This document shows positions 33,782 to 42,704 of a stretch of DNA of 64,000 bases, one piece after another (position 1 is the first letter of the stretch; each line of letters opens with the position of its first letter). The DNA is from Candidatus Latescibacterota bacterium (lineage in GTDB: Bacteria > JAAXHH01): contig JAJEEG010000006.1 of assembly GCA_022821085.1 (NCBI GenBank), forward strand, positions 753,330 to 817,329, read 5' to 3'. Position numbers and translations under genes: made by a program. Below the pieces are notes generated by a model. The model was not told where the DNA came from. It searched no databases and saw only the letters and a list, made by a program, of their open reading frames with translations.

Positions 33782-35494
33782 TCAGCCATCCCCCTGCCTT
33801 GCCCGGGCCTCCATCAGCAGCCAGGCATCGGGGTCGACCAGGACTTCCGCGGGCGCGCCGTCCAGTCTGAAGCGAAATTCGTGCGATCGGTCACGAAGCT
33901 CGACCAGCCTGCGTTCCTGCCGGTCTCCCGCCACGAAGGCGAGGGTTACGGGCAGCCTGTAAGGCTCCTGAGGCTGGGTCTGGCTCAGGCGCACGGCTAC
34001 TTCCCCGTTCCGGTCGTCCCAGGACCAGGTCACCTCGACCACGGGATGGCCCGCCCGGTAGATCCACTGGTCGAAGAACCACCCGAGGTCTTCTCCGAGC
34101 CGGGTTGCCATGACGGACCGGAAATCCCGGGTCAGCACGGTCTGGTCACGGAATCTGGCGTAGAAATCCCGTATGCCCGCGAAGAAAGCCTCGTCACCCA
34201 TCAGGCCCCTGAGCATGTGGAGCACCAGCCCGCCCTTGCTGTAGTTGTAGGCGTTCAGCAGGTCGAACAGGTCGGTTATGCCCGGATTGAAGACAGGCGC
34301 CGGCGCACGGCGGTTCGCGTCGATAACCCGGGACCGGCTTCGTGCCAGCATTTCGTGGAACCGCTCGTCGCCGTCTGCTTCTTCGAAAAACAGCGCGCCG
34401 AAGTAGGTGGCGAACCCTTCGCTGAGCCACAGGTGGTGCCAGTCGGATTCGGTCACCGAGTCGCCGAACCACTGGTGGGCGATCTCGTGGGCGACCACGG
34501 CTTCGTTGCGCCTGGTGCCCGTTATGCTATGTTCCGAGAAGAAGATGGCGCTGGCGTTCTCCATGCCGCCGAACCGGGTGGAAGACTGTACCAGCGCGAG
34601 TTTGGCATAGGGATAGGGTCCGATCAGGTCGGTGTAGAAGGCCAGCATCTCCGTGGAACGGGCAAAATCCGCCGTTCCCGCGTCACGGTCGCCGGGAAAC
34701 AGGTAGTACGAAACGGGGATCTCCCGCCAGGATCCCGGCCGGACAATGGAAAAACGGGCCGCTCCGATGACCATGCAGTACGTCGGTATGGGCGCGTCGG
34801 TTTTCCAGTGCGTTCGCTTGCGTTCCGGCGGGACGGCGGTCGTCTCCAGCATCCTTCCGTTGGCCACGACGTCGTAGGCCGCCGGCGCGGTGACGATGAA
34901 CTCGGCCGTGGCCTTGTCATAGGGGTGGTCCACCCCGGGGAACCAGTGCCGCGCCCGGTTCGGCCAGTTGTCCGCGAAGACCGACCGGTCGCCGAACTTG
35001 TTCGGCTGAATGAACAGCCCGTCCACGGGCTCTCCGCCATACGAGACGACCACCGCAACCGTGTCGCCCGCCGCGTAGCTGTCTTCAAAGGTTATGCTCA
35101 GCCGGTTGTCACTGTGGTCAAAAGCCGCGCTTTTTCCTCCGACAGTTACCCGGTCCACGGTGAGCGCGCCCAGGTCGAGGGGCAGGACGTCCCGGCCGGC
35201 GGCCAGCATCTCCGCCAGGATCGTGGTCTCTCCCTGGATGGCCCTGCCTGTTTCGCCGATCTCCAGTTGGATCCGGTAATGGAGGATATCCACGTCATCC
35301 ATGCGGGGGTATCCGTCGTTGGCCGCGGCCGCGCCGGTGACCAGGCCCAGGCCGAGGCCCAGGCCAAGGCCCAGGACAAGCAGCACAGCCTTCGGAGCGT
35401 GACCGAATGCGAGCAGCCCCGTCGAGACGGTCCACTTGCTGATCCTCTTCTTCTCGTTGTGTTCCTCCTTGACACGTTCCGCGGTCCGTCTCAT
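33782..35494 (-). CDS. M1-family zinc aminopeptidase
   Basis: The 570-residue protein has the M1 hallmarks: the exopeptidase motif GGMENA, and the zinc site HEIAHQWFG with His336, Glu337 and His340 and distal Glu359 in WLSEGFATY. It removes N-terminal residues from peptides. The N-terminus has a basic, charged stretch and then a hydrophobic segment containing a Gly-Leu repeat (VLGLGLGLGLGLV) and AAA, so export to the periplasm is likely. ATG 35494 is chosen because CGGAGA lies upstream; a GTG at 35515 is also in frame. The C-terminal ERAP1-like domain is absent, as in short bacterial members. A divergent PhyH gene starts 44 bases away. Confidence 0.9.
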   Translation of the reverse strand: MRRTAERVKEEHNEKKRISKWTVSTGLLAFGHAPKAVLLVLGLGLGLGLGLVTGAAAANDGYPRMDDVDILHYRIQLEIGETGRAIQGETTILAEMLAAGRDVLPLDLGALTVDRVTVGGKSAAFDHSDNRLSITFEDSYAAGDTVAVVVSYGGEPVDGLFIQPNKFGDRSVFADNWPNRARHWFPGVDHPYDKATAEFIVTAPAAYDVVANGRMLETTAVPPERKRTHWKTDAPIPTYCMVIGAARFSIVRPGSWREIPVSYYLFPGDRDAGTADFARSTEMLAFYTDLIGPYPYAKLALVQSSTRFGGMENASAIFFSEHSITGTRRNEAVVAHEIAHQWFGDSVTESDWHHLWLSEGFATYFGALFFEEADGDERFHEMLARSRSRVIDANRRAPAPVFNPGITDLFDLLNAYNYSKGGLVLHMLRGLMGDEAFFAGIRDFYARFRDQTVLTRDFRSVMATRLGEDLGWFFDQWIYRAGHPVVEVTWSWDDRNGEVAVRLSQTQPQEPYRLPVTLAFVAGDRQERRLVELRDRSHEFRFRLDGAPAEVLVDPDAWLLMEARARQGDG

Positions 35495-35499
35495 ATATT
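35469..35499 (+). promoter_or_regulatory. Promoter of the PhyH gene, inside the M1 start region
   Basis: TTGACA at 35469-35474 and TATATT at 35494-35499 are 19 bases apart (CATATA at 17). It overlaps the first codons of the divergent aminopeptidase gene. The predicted start leaves a leader of about 35 bases. Confidence 0.5.
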
Positions 35500-35538
35500 C
35501 TCCGCACGAACCCACCCGAACCGACAGGATGGATGGTC

Positions 35539-36318
35539 ATGGTCCGTCTGACCGCCGACGACATCCGGTTTTTCGTCCGCGAAGGCTATCTGGTCAAGCG
35601 CGGCGTCCTCGATCCCGGTCTTATGGCCCGGGGCAGGGATCGCATGTGGCGCAACCTGCCGCCGCCCCTCGAACGCGGGAGGCCGGAAACCTGGATCGGC
35701 CCTTTCCCGGAGCCGGTAGACGACAGTTCTTCCCATCGTCATCAGTACATGTGGAAGTACCGTAAACCGGGCGGAGAGGACTGGATGGTCCGCCTCCTCG
35801 CCACCGATCCTTCCGTGATGGGCATGGCGGAGCAGTTGCTCGGTGAGGGCAGGCTGGTCGAACCGGACCGGATCCGCGGTATTTACTGCGTCCTTCCCGA
35901 AGGCGACGCGCCGCCCCGTCCCATAGGTTGCCACGTGGACGCCCATCCCTTTCACCTCGGCGTCGTGGGGTACATCGACGACGTGGATCCCGGCGGCGGC
36001 GGATTCACCGTTTGGCCGGGCAGCCACCGGATTTTCTACCAGGATTTCACCCGGCGCTACGTCTTCGATCGAACGCCCGAGTACCTGGCCCACAAGGAAG
36101 AGGTGGACCGCTCGCCACCCATGGACTGCCACGGCAAGGCCGGCGACATCGTGTTCTGGCACCACCGCATGGGCCACTCCGTCGGCCACAACCGGTCCGG
36201 CCGGATCCGCCAGGCGGTCCTTTACGACTACAAGCGGGCGGACCTGGACGAGAACGCGCCTCCCGGCGACGACATGTGGGTAGACTGGCCCGGCGTCCGT
36301 GCTGTTTTGGCACCATGA
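35539..36318 (+). CDS. Phytanoyl-CoA dioxygenase (PhyH) family protein with duplicated 3' end
   Basis: The 259-residue protein has PhyH ligands: HxD in GCHVDAHPF and the distal His in HHRMGHSVGHN, with Arg in SGRIRQAVLY for 2-oxoglutarate. ATG 35539 is favoured over 35533 because AGGA lies eight bases before it. The last 15 codons are repeated directly downstream at 36317-36364, out of frame by one base, and the copies differ almost only at synonymous positions. The stop used now is created at the junction. The gene converges on MTA phosphorylase. Substrate unknown. Confidence 0.87.
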   Translation: MVRLTADDIRFFVREGYLVKRGVLDPGLMARGRDRMWRNLPPPLERGRPETWIGPFPEPVDDSSSHRHQYMWKYRKPGGEDWMVRLLATDPSVMGMAEQLLGEGRLVEPDRIRGIYCVLPEGDAPPRPIGCHVDAHPFHLGVVGYIDDVDPGGGGFTVWPGSHRIFYQDFTRRYVFDRTPEYLAHKEEVDRSPPMDCHGKAGDIVFWHHRMGHSVGHNRSGRIRQAVLYDYKRADLDENAPPGDDMWVDWPGVRAVLAP

Positions 36319-36362
36319 CATGTGGGTGGACTGGCCCGGCGTCCGTGCGGTGCTGGCGTCCT
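36271..36362. repeat. 46-bp tandem duplication of a gene's 3' end
   Basis: Copy 1 (36271-36316) is the coding end of the PhyH gene; copy 2 (36317-36362) follows directly. Both read DMWVDWPGVRAVLA when each is read in its own frame, with five synonymous codon differences and a Pro/Ser change before the stop. Confidence 0.92.
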
Positions 36363-36380
36363 GATACATCCAGGTACAAA

Positions 36381-37244
36381 TTACTCGAAATAACGGCCCA
36401 CGATCGGCCTCAGCTTCTCCAACGTGCCGACGGGCACCGAGTCGCGGTCGGAAACGATGGCATTGGCCAGCGCGTTGTGGCAGCGGCACGTGCTGTCCAG
36501 CGGAATGGCCGGTACGACGTGGCGGATGACCTGGCGCGCCTGGTCCACGTTCGCGTGCAGGTTCTCGATGATCATGTCGACGGTCACGGAATCGTGTTCC
36601 TCGTGCCAACAGTCGTAGTCGGTCGAACACGCGATGGCGGCGTAGCAGATCTCCGCCTCCCGGGCGAGCTTGGCTTCCGGGGCCGCCGTCATCCCGATGA
36701 CCGAAAACCCCCAGCTCCGGTAGACGTTCGACTCCGCTTTGGTCGAGAACTGCGGACCTTCCATGCAGAGATAGGTCCCGCCGTCGTGCACGGTCAGCCC
36801 CGTCGATTCGGCGCCGCCGACAAGCAGCTGGCGCAGCGGCCCGCAGAACGGCTCGCCGAGACCTGCGTGCACCACGAGGCCGCCGCCGAAAAAGCTCGTC
36901 GTGCGGTGCCGGGTATGGTCGTACAACTGGTCGGGTATGACGAAGTCCCGCGGCCGGATGTTTTCCTGGAGACTGCCTACGGCGCTTACCGAGAGGATCC
37001 ACCGGACGCCCAGTGTCTTCAGCGCGAAGATGTTCGCCCGCACGTTGATTTCGGACGGCCCGATGCGGTGTCCCCTTCCGTGGCGGGCCAGGAACGCCAC
37101 GCGCCGGCCTTCGAGCGTGCCGATCATGATGGCGTCGCTCGGATCTCCGAACGGAGTGGCCGGACGAACCTCCTCGACGTCCGTCAGGCCCTCCATCCCG
37201 TAGAACCCCGTGCCGCCGATGACCGCGATCTGTGCTTCAGGCAT
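36381..37244 (-). CDS. mtnP: S-methyl-5'-thioadenosine phosphorylase
   Basis: The 287-residue protein belongs to the PNP/MTAP phosphorylase family, which cleaves methylthioadenosine to adenine and methylthioribose-1-phosphate in methionine salvage. Family landmarks are IGGTGFYGMEG at the start, FLARHGRGHRIGPSEIN for phosphate binding, LSVSAVGSLQE, and YLCMEGPQFSTKAES for the sugar site. The C-terminal Asp region is ACSTDYDCW, which carries the purine-site Asp pair typical of MTA-specific members. The gene stands alone between the PhyH gene and the nuo operon. An AT-rich 228-base gap separates it from nuoA. Confidence 0.93.
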   Translation of the reverse strand: MPEAQIAVIGGTGFYGMEGLTDVEEVRPATPFGDPSDAIMIGTLEGRRVAFLARHGRGHRIGPSEINVRANIFALKTLGVRWILSVSAVGSLQENIRPRDFVIPDQLYDHTRHRTTSFFGGGLVVHAGLGEPFCGPLRQLLVGGAESTGLTVHDGGTYLCMEGPQFSTKAESNVYRSWGFSVIGMTAAPEAKLAREAEICYAAIACSTDYDCWHEEHDSVTVDMIIENLHANVDQARQVIRHVVPAIPLDSTCRCHNALANAIVSDRDSVPVGTLEKLRPIVGRYFE

Positions 37245-37367
37245 AACACTACGCTCCGGTTGGTTTGAGAGGAGTGTTTTCAGTCCCTGGAATGCGCATG
37301 AAATCGAACCGAAATAGACATATAACGAGCCTGCCTTTTTATATCAATAAATAAAAACGATTAGTCC

Positions 37368-37396
37368 TTGACAACGCCCCCCGCCGGTTTATCTTG
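37368..37396 (+). promoter_or_regulatory. Promoter-like site for the nuo operon
   Basis: TTGACA at 37368-37373 is followed after 16-17 bases by TATCTT/ATCTTG. It is the only good -35 in the gap before nuoA. The predicted leader is about 70 bases. Confidence 0.45.
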
Positions 37397-37472
37397 ATCG
37401 GCGAGTTCAGGGATAGATGTGCCTGGAAGCAGTCTCCGTCGACCGATCTATCTGTTTTCCCGAATCGACTAC

Positions 37473-37823
37473 ATGTCATACCTGCCCCTTATCCTGCTCG
37501 TAATCCTCGTTCTGATCGTCGCGGCCGTAATCGTTACCCTTTCCTCTTACATCGGCAGAAAAAAGACCAGCGCATCCAAGCTCGCCTCTTATGAATGCGG
37601 CGTTCCGATCAAGGATTCCGCGCGGAAGAACTTTTCCGTCAAGTTCTACCTGATCGCCATTCTTTTCATCCTTTTCGACGTGGAGATCATTTACCTCTAC
37701 CCATGGGCCGTCGTTTATGGCGATCTTCAGTTATATGGCGCCGCGGCCATGGGGGTGTTCTTCCTCCTGCTCGTCATCGGATTCCTTTACGAATGGAAAC
37801 GGGGTGCCCTGGAATGGGATTAG
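37473..37823 (+). CDS. nuoA: NADH-quinone oxidoreductase subunit A
   Basis: The 116-residue membrane subunit has three transmembrane helices and the conserved loop [20 protein letters not shown] between the first and second. This loop contacts the quinone channel in complex I. The [11 protein letters not shown] segment of the second helix is typical. ATG 37473 is preferred to an upstream ATG at 37419 because it begins directly at the first membrane helix. The nuoB start overlaps its end by 10 bases. Confidence 0.96.
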   Translation: MSYLPLILLVILVLIVAAVIVTLSSYIGRKKTSASKLASYECGVPIKDSARKNFSVKFYLIAILFILFDVEIIYLYPWAVVYGDLQLYGAAAMGVFFLLLVIGFLYEWKRGALEWD

Positions 37824-38284
37824 AAGACCAGCTGCAGGAAAACGTCATGACCACCAAGGTCGACGCGGTGGTGGGCTGGGCCCGGAAGAACTCGCTCTGG
37901 CCGATGCCCTTCGGCACCGCGTGCTGCGCCATCGAGCTCATGGCGACCCTGGCGTCTCGCTTCGACCTGGCCCGATTCGGGGCCGAAGCCATCCGTTTTT
38001 CACCACGTCAGTCCGACCTGCTGATCGTTTCGGGAAGGGTGTCCATCAAGATGATGCCCGTGCTGAAGAAAATCTACGACCAGATGCCGGAGCCCAAGTG
38101 GGTCATTTCCATGGGGGCCTGCGCCTCCTCCGGCGGCGTATTCAATACCTACACGCTGGTGCAGGGCGTGGACCAGTACATCCCGGTGGACGTGTATATC
38201 CCGGGTTGTCCGCCCAGACCCGAAAACGTGATCCAGGCGTTGATGAAGATCCAGGAGAAAGTAGCCCAGGCTAAAGCAAACTGA
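37814..38284 (+). CDS. nuoB: NADH-quinone oxidoreductase subunit B
   Basis: The 156-residue subunit binds the terminal Fe-S cluster N2 that reduces quinone. The ligands are visible as adjacent cysteines in GTACCAIE, one in GACASSGG and one in PGCPPRPE. Length matches short bacterial NuoB proteins. It overlaps nuoA by 10 bases and shares one base with the pyrE start, so the three are translationally linked. Confidence 0.96.
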   Translation: MGLEDQLQENVMTTKVDAVVGWARKNSLWPMPFGTACCAIELMATLASRFDLARFGAEAIRFSPRQSDLLIVSGRVSIKMMPVLKKIYDQMPEPKWVISMGACASSGGVFNTYTLVQGVDQYIPVDVYIPGCPPRPENVIQALMKIQEKVAQAKAN

Positions 38285-38925
38285 TGAACAGAAAAACCAT
38301 CGCAGAGCTTCTGCTCGACATCAGAGCCGTCACCATCAACGTCGAAGCGCCCTACCATTACAGTTCCGGTATCATCTCCCCGATATATTGCGATAACAGG
38401 CTGATCATATCCTGCCTGGAAGAGCGCAAGGTGATCATCGATACGTTTCTCGAGATCATCGACTCCCTCGACACTGCCCCGGACGTCATCGCGGGCACGG
38501 CGACGGCTGCCATTCCCTTCGCCGCCTGGGTCTCCAGCCGGCTGGACCTGCCCATGGTCTACGCGCGGTCGGGCCAGAAGGGATACGGCAAGGAACACCG
38601 GGTCGAGGGCACCCTGGAAGCCGGCCAGAAAGTGCTGTTCACCGAGGACCTGGTCACCACGGGAGGAGGCGTCCTGAAGGCTGTCGAAGACGTCATCAAG
38701 TTCGACGTGGACGTTATCGGAGTGGTCACCATCTTCGAATACGGCCTGCCCGCCGCCACCGAGGGATTCGGGAAAGCCGGCCTGGTGAAATGGAGCATGG
38801 CGGACTTCGTGACCGTACTGGATGTAATGAGCGAACGGGGCGAGCTTTCGGACGACGACCGGGAGATCGCCCTGGACTGGCAGTCGGACCCGCGCGGCTG
38901 GGGCGGCAAGATGGGGTTCGAATAG
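38284..38925 (+). CDS. pyrE: Orotate phosphoribosyltransferase inside the nuo operon
   Basis: The 213-residue protein is a type I phosphoribosyltransferase that makes OMP from orotate and PRPP. The PRPP-binding loop is VLFTEDLVTTGGG near residue 120, the flexible catalytic loop is ARSGQKGYGKEHRVEG near residue 95, and the N-terminal SSGIISPIY matches the orotate site (SG-x-SP-Y). It overlaps nuoB by one base, and nuoC starts on the base after its stop. This placement between two core complex I subunits is unusual. The C-terminal 30 residues are acidic. Confidence 0.93.
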   Translation: MNRKTIAELLLDIRAVTINVEAPYHYSSGIISPIYCDNRLIISCLEERKVIIDTFLEIIDSLDTAPDVIAGTATAAIPFAAWVSSRLDLPMVYARSGQKGYGKEHRVEGTLEAGQKVLFTEDLVTTGGGVLKAVEDVIKFDVDVIGVVTIFEYGLPAATEGFGKAGLVKWSMADFVTVLDVMSERGELSDDDREIALDWQSDPRGWGGKMGFE

Positions 38926-39483
38926 ATGGGGAAAGCAGTGGATAACCAGGAGGAACGCCAGACCGAAGGCGTTGGCCGGCCTGGCCGGCCTGAACCTGAC
39001 CCGGGCATTGTCACTACGCGCATCCGGGCCCGGTTCGGCGACACGTCGGTCAGTACCGGCAACGCGGTGGGTTGCGAAAGCGTCATCGCGGAGCGGGATG
39101 CGCTTCTTCCTTTCATGACCTTCCTTAGAGACGATCCGGAACTGGCCTTCGACTATCTCGTCGACGTGACCGCCGTGGACCGCCTGCGGCTGGACGAGGA
39201 AGTCCGGTTCGCCGTGGTGTACCAGCTTTATTCCCACAAGCACAACCGCCGTTTCAGCGTCAGTGTGCCCGTTCCGGAAGCGGACCCCCGGATCGGTTCG
39301 GTGGTGTCCGTCTGGCCGGGCGCCAACTGGCTGGAGCGGGAAGTGTACGACATGTACGGGATCGTCTTCGAAGGCCATCCCGACCTGCGCCGGATCCTGA
39401 TGCCCGACGACTTCGGTTCCTATCCCCTGAGAAAGGACTATCCTCTGCACGGCAAGGGGGAACGGGACAACTTCGTATTCTAG
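38926..39483 (+). CDS. nuoC: NADH-quinone oxidoreductase subunit C
   Basis: The 185-residue hydrophilic 30-kDa-type subunit has the signature ANWLEREVYDMYGI, followed by EGHPDLRRILMPDDFG and PLRKDYPLHG. An N-terminal extension of about 35 residues rich in Gly, Arg and Pro precedes the usual domain. It starts directly after the pyrE stop. C and D are separate genes here. A run of ten T lies in the 77-base gap before nuoD. Confidence 0.95.
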   Translation: MGKAVDNQEERQTEGVGRPGRPEPDPGIVTTRIRARFGDTSVSTGNAVGCESVIAERDALLPFMTFLRDDPELAFDYLVDVTAVDRLRLDEEVRFAVVYQLYSHKHNRRFSVSVPVPEADPRIGSVVSVWPGANWLEREVYDMYGIVFEGHPDLRRILMPDDFGSYPLRKDYPLHGKGERDNFVF

Positions 39484-39560
39484 CGTTTTTTTTTTGCAGG
39501 TAATTCCGGACCGCCCATCCCAAACGGATTGGACGGACCGTACCACCGGAAGCACGCACC

Positions 39561-40823
39561 GTGAATACCACGCCGATCGACAAGCTCGCCGAGACGGACC
39601 TCGAGGAAATCCGCAACGAACGGGTGACCTTCGAGCGTACGCCCGACATGCCGTCCGAGCACATGATCCTCAATTTCGGTCCCCAGCACCCGGCGACCCA
39701 CGGGACGCTGCACATGGTGCTGGAATTGGATGGCGAGAAGGTCGCGGGCGCCACACCGCATCTCGGCTACCTGCACACCGGTTTCGAAAAACTGGGCGAA
39801 TACCGCAGCTACAACCAGTTCGTCACACTGACCGACCGGATGAACTACCTGTCGCCCCTGTGCAACAACATCGGCTATACCCACGCGGTCGAAAAGCTGA
39901 TGGACATCGAAATCACGCCGCGGTGCCGGGATATCCGGGTCGCCCTGGCCGAACTCTCCCGCCTCGCCGACCACCTGCTGTGCATCGGCACGGCCGCCCT
40001 CGATATCGGTGCATTCACCGCCTTCCTGTACGGGTTCCGGGCGCGGGAGGTGCTGTACGATCTGTTCGAGGCGGTGTGCGGCACGCGGCTGACCACCAGC
40101 TACACGCGCGTGGGCGGGCTTCTGCGCGACGTGCCGGAGAACTTCGCGGACATGGCCCGGGAATCCGTGGAGGAGACCCTGCGGGCCACCTCGGAAATCG
40201 ATCGGCTCCTGACGCACAACCGCATCTGGCGCGACCGGACCGAGGGTGTGGGCGTCCTATCGGCGGAAGATGCCGTGGCCTGGGGCGCCACGGGCCCGGT
40301 GCTCAGGGCTTCGGGGGTAGATTGGGATATCCGGAAGAACGAGCCGTACCTCGGGTACGAAGCCTACGATTTCGATATCCCCATCGGCCGAAACGGGGAC
40401 GTGTACGACCGCTATCTCGTGCGGATGGAGGAGATCAGGCAGAGCGCGAAGATCGTTCTCCAGGCCGTGGAGGACCTGCCTTCGGGGCCCGTAAACGCCG
40501 ACGAGGAACACGCGGTGCTGCCCGAGAAATCGGAAGTGTACGAATCCATGGAGTCGCTGATCTATCATTTCAAGATGACCATGGAAGGACACGGGCCGAC
40601 ACCGCCGGTGGGCGAGGTGTACGCCGCCACCGAGGCGCCGAACGGAGAACTCGGGTTTTTCATCGTCAGCGACGGCAGCCGGGAACCTTACCGGATCCGC
40701 GTGCGTCCGCCGTCCTTCGTGAACTTTTCCATGTTCCCCATGTTGATCAGGGGGCATATGCTATCGGACGTGGTGGCGATCCTGGGCAGCCTGAACGTCA
40801 TCGCCGGAGAACTGGACCGCTAG
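39561..40823 (+). CDS. nuoD: NADH-quinone oxidoreductase subunit D
   Basis: The 420-residue 49-kDa-type subunit lines the quinone pocket. NFGPQHPATHGTLHMVLELD carries the quinone-contact histidines. PHLGYLHTGFEKL, TSYTRVGGLLRDVP and the C-terminal RVRPPSFVNF segment, near the expected final Asp region, are all present. The length is slightly above typical because of an N-terminal extension. The nuoE start lies one base after its stop. Confidence 0.96.
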   Translation: MNTTPIDKLAETDLEEIRNERVTFERTPDMPSEHMILNFGPQHPATHGTLHMVLELDGEKVAGATPHLGYLHTGFEKLGEYRSYNQFVTLTDRMNYLSPLCNNIGYTHAVEKLMDIEITPRCRDIRVALAELSRLADHLLCIGTAALDIGAFTAFLYGFRAREVLYDLFEAVCGTRLTTSYTRVGGLLRDVPENFADMARESVEETLRATSEIDRLLTHNRIWRDRTEGVGVLSAEDAVAWGATGPVLRASGVDWDIRKNEPYLGYEAYDFDIPIGRNGDVYDRYLVRMEEIRQSAKIVLQAVEDLPSGPVNADEEHAVLPEKSEVYESMESLIYHFKMTMEGHGPTPPVGEVYAATEAPNGELGFFIVSDGSREPYRIRVRPPSFVNFSMFPMLIRGHMLSDVVAILGSLNVIAGELDR

Positions 40824-40824
40824 A

Positions 40825-41316
40825 TTGGCGACACCCCTCGAATTCACGGAGGCGGCGCGGGAGCGCGCGGCGAAGATCCTGGACCGCTATCCTGCGGAAT
40901 ACAGGAAATCGGCCGTCGTGCCGCTCCTTCATCTCGCGCAGGAAGAATGGGGGCACGTCTCGCCGGAGGCCATGGCCTGCGTGGCCAGGCTGATCGGCTG
41001 CTCGCCCGTCAAGGTCGCGGAGATCGCGACGTTCTATCCCATGTTCAACAGGGAACCCGTGGGCGAGCACGTGCTGGCGGTATGCCATACGCTGCCCTGC
41101 GCGTTGACCGGCTGCGGAAGCGTTTTCGATCACCTCTCGGAAAAACTCGGCATCGGGCTGGGCGAGACCACGGCGGACGGACGGTTCACGCTGAGGAAAT
41201 CGGAATGTCTCGCGGCCTGCGACCGGGGCCCCGTGCTCCTGGTCAACCGGCGCCTGCACACCCACGTTTCCCCGGAGAAGGTCGACGAAATCCTCACGGA
41301 ACTCGAAAAAGGTTAA
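40825..41316 (+). CDS. nuoE: NADH-quinone oxidoreductase subunit E
   Basis: The 163-residue thioredoxin-like subunit binds the N1a [2Fe-2S] cluster. The four cysteines are CHTLPC (C-x4-C) and CLAAC (C-x3-C). The helical N-terminus (LHLAQEEWGHVSPEAM) is typical. The start codon is TTG at 40825, one base after the nuoD stop, implying translation by coupling. It forms the NADH dehydrogenase module with NuoF and NuoG. Confidence 0.95.
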   Translation: MATPLEFTEAARERAAKILDRYPAEYRKSAVVPLLHLAQEEWGHVSPEAMACVARLIGCSPVKVAEIATFYPMFNREPVGEHVLAVCHTLPCALTGCGSVFDHLSEKLGIGLGETTADGRFTLRKSECLAACDRGPVLLVNRRLHTHVSPEKVDEILTELEKG

Positions 41317-41320
41317 GGCA

Positions 41321-42697
41321 ATGGCCGCCCCGCTCGAAATCCTGACGGCGCCCCTACCGGCGGAAACCGATCCCGGCGACATCGACGCCTACATGGCCGG
41401 CGGCGGTTACGGCGCGGTACGGAAGGCGCTCAAATCCATGAGCCAGACCGAGCTGATCGAGGAGATAAACGCCTCGGGGATCAAGGGGCGCGGCGGGGCC
41501 GGGTTCTCCACGGGCATGAAGTGGAACCTGTGCGCGGACCGTTTTCCCCGGTACCTGTGCGCCAACGCGGATGAAAGCGAACCCGGCAGCTTCAAGGACC
41601 GGCACCTGCTGGAAGCGAAACCCCATCAGATCATCGAAGGCATGATCATCACCAGTTACGCCCTGGGGATCAACCTGGGCTACATCTATATCCGGGGCGA
41701 GTTCTTCCAGATCATCGACCAGATGGAAGCCGCCCTCGAGGACGCCCGGAAGCACGGTTTTCTCGGCGCCGATATCCTGGGTACGGGCTACGACCTCGAG
41801 CTGTACGTCCATCCGGGCGCGGGGGCCTACATCTGCGGAGAAGAGACGGGCCTGATCGAATCCCTCGAGGGAAACCGTCCCTACCCCCGCTTGAAACCGC
41901 CGTTTTTCCCCGCCGCCATCGGGCTCTGGGGCCAGCCCACGATCGTCAACAACGTGGAGACCATGGCCCAGATCGCCACCATCGTCGACATGGGCGCGGA
42001 AGCCTACAAGCAGATCGGTTCGGAAGACGATACCACCGGTCCGCGGCTGTTCGGCCTGTGCGGCCACGTGAAGAAACCCGGCATCTACGAATACGATTCC
42101 GACGTTACGCTGCGGGAGCTGATCTACGACGCGGCCGGCGGTATCCGGGACGACAACCGGCTGAAGGGCGTCATTCCCGGCGGCATCTCGGCGCCGATCC
42201 TGACGCCGGAAGAGATCGACACGCCCATGGGCTTCGGCGCCCTGGGCAAGCTGGGGTCCATGGGCGGTACCGGCGGGATCATCGTGATGGACGAGACCAC
42301 CAGCATGGTGGACGCCCTGCTCAACGCGTCCTCCTTCGCCGCCCACGAGTCCTGCGGCCAGTGCACGCCCTGCCGCGAAGGGGTGCCCTGGATGAACGAC
42401 ATCCTGCGGCGGATCCGCAACGGCCAGGGCAGGGACGAAGACCTGGACCTGCTGCTCGACATCTGCAAGCAGATTCACGGCCACACCGTCTGCGTCTTCG
42501 GCCAGGCGCCGGGGGTCTGGCCCGTCCGCACCATTCTCGTCAAGTACTGGCCCGAGTTCAGGGCCTGCATCGAACGGAAGGAACTGGTCGTCCCGCCCCT
42601 GGAGGAATCCTACCTGCGGCCCGATCAGTATGAACACATTCCCCCCGTACCCGGCAATTTCCGGCTGAAGACCGAAGAAGCCGACGCCGCCGGATGA
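41321..42697 (+). CDS. nuoF: NADH-quinone oxidoreductase subunit F
   Basis: The 458-residue subunit binds NADH, FMN and the N3 [4Fe-4S] cluster. GRGGAGFSTGMKW binds NADH/FMN, ADESEPGSFKDR and GAGAYICGEETGLIESLEG are family blocks, and SCGQCTPCREG plus a later Cys near HTVCVFG ligate the cluster. It starts four bases after nuoE and ends seven bases before nuoG. Confidence 0.96.
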   Translation: MAAPLEILTAPLPAETDPGDIDAYMAGGGYGAVRKALKSMSQTELIEEINASGIKGRGGAGFSTGMKWNLCADRFPRYLCANADESEPGSFKDRHLLEAKPHQIIEGMIITSYALGINLGYIYIRGEFFQIIDQMEAALEDARKHGFLGADILGTGYDLELYVHPGAGAYICGEETGLIESLEGNRPYPRLKPPFFPAAIGLWGQPTIVNNVETMAQIATIVDMGAEAYKQIGSEDDTTGPRLFGLCGHVKKPGIYEYDSDVTLRELIYDAAGGIRDDNRLKGVIPGGISAPILTPEEIDTPMGFGALGKLGSMGGTGGIIVMDETTSMVDALLNASSFAAHESCGQCTPCREGVPWMNDILRRIRNGQGRDEDLDLLLDICKQIHGHTVCVFGQAPGVWPVRTILVKYWPEFRACIERKELVVPPLEESYLRPDQYEHIPPVPGNFRLKTEEADAAG

Positions 42698-42704
42698 GCG
42701 AATC

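Noticed and set aside
39484-39560. Rho-independent terminator at the T-run between nuoC and nuoD
   Set aside because: No GC-rich hairpin precedes the T-run, and termination inside the core nuo operon would be unexpected.
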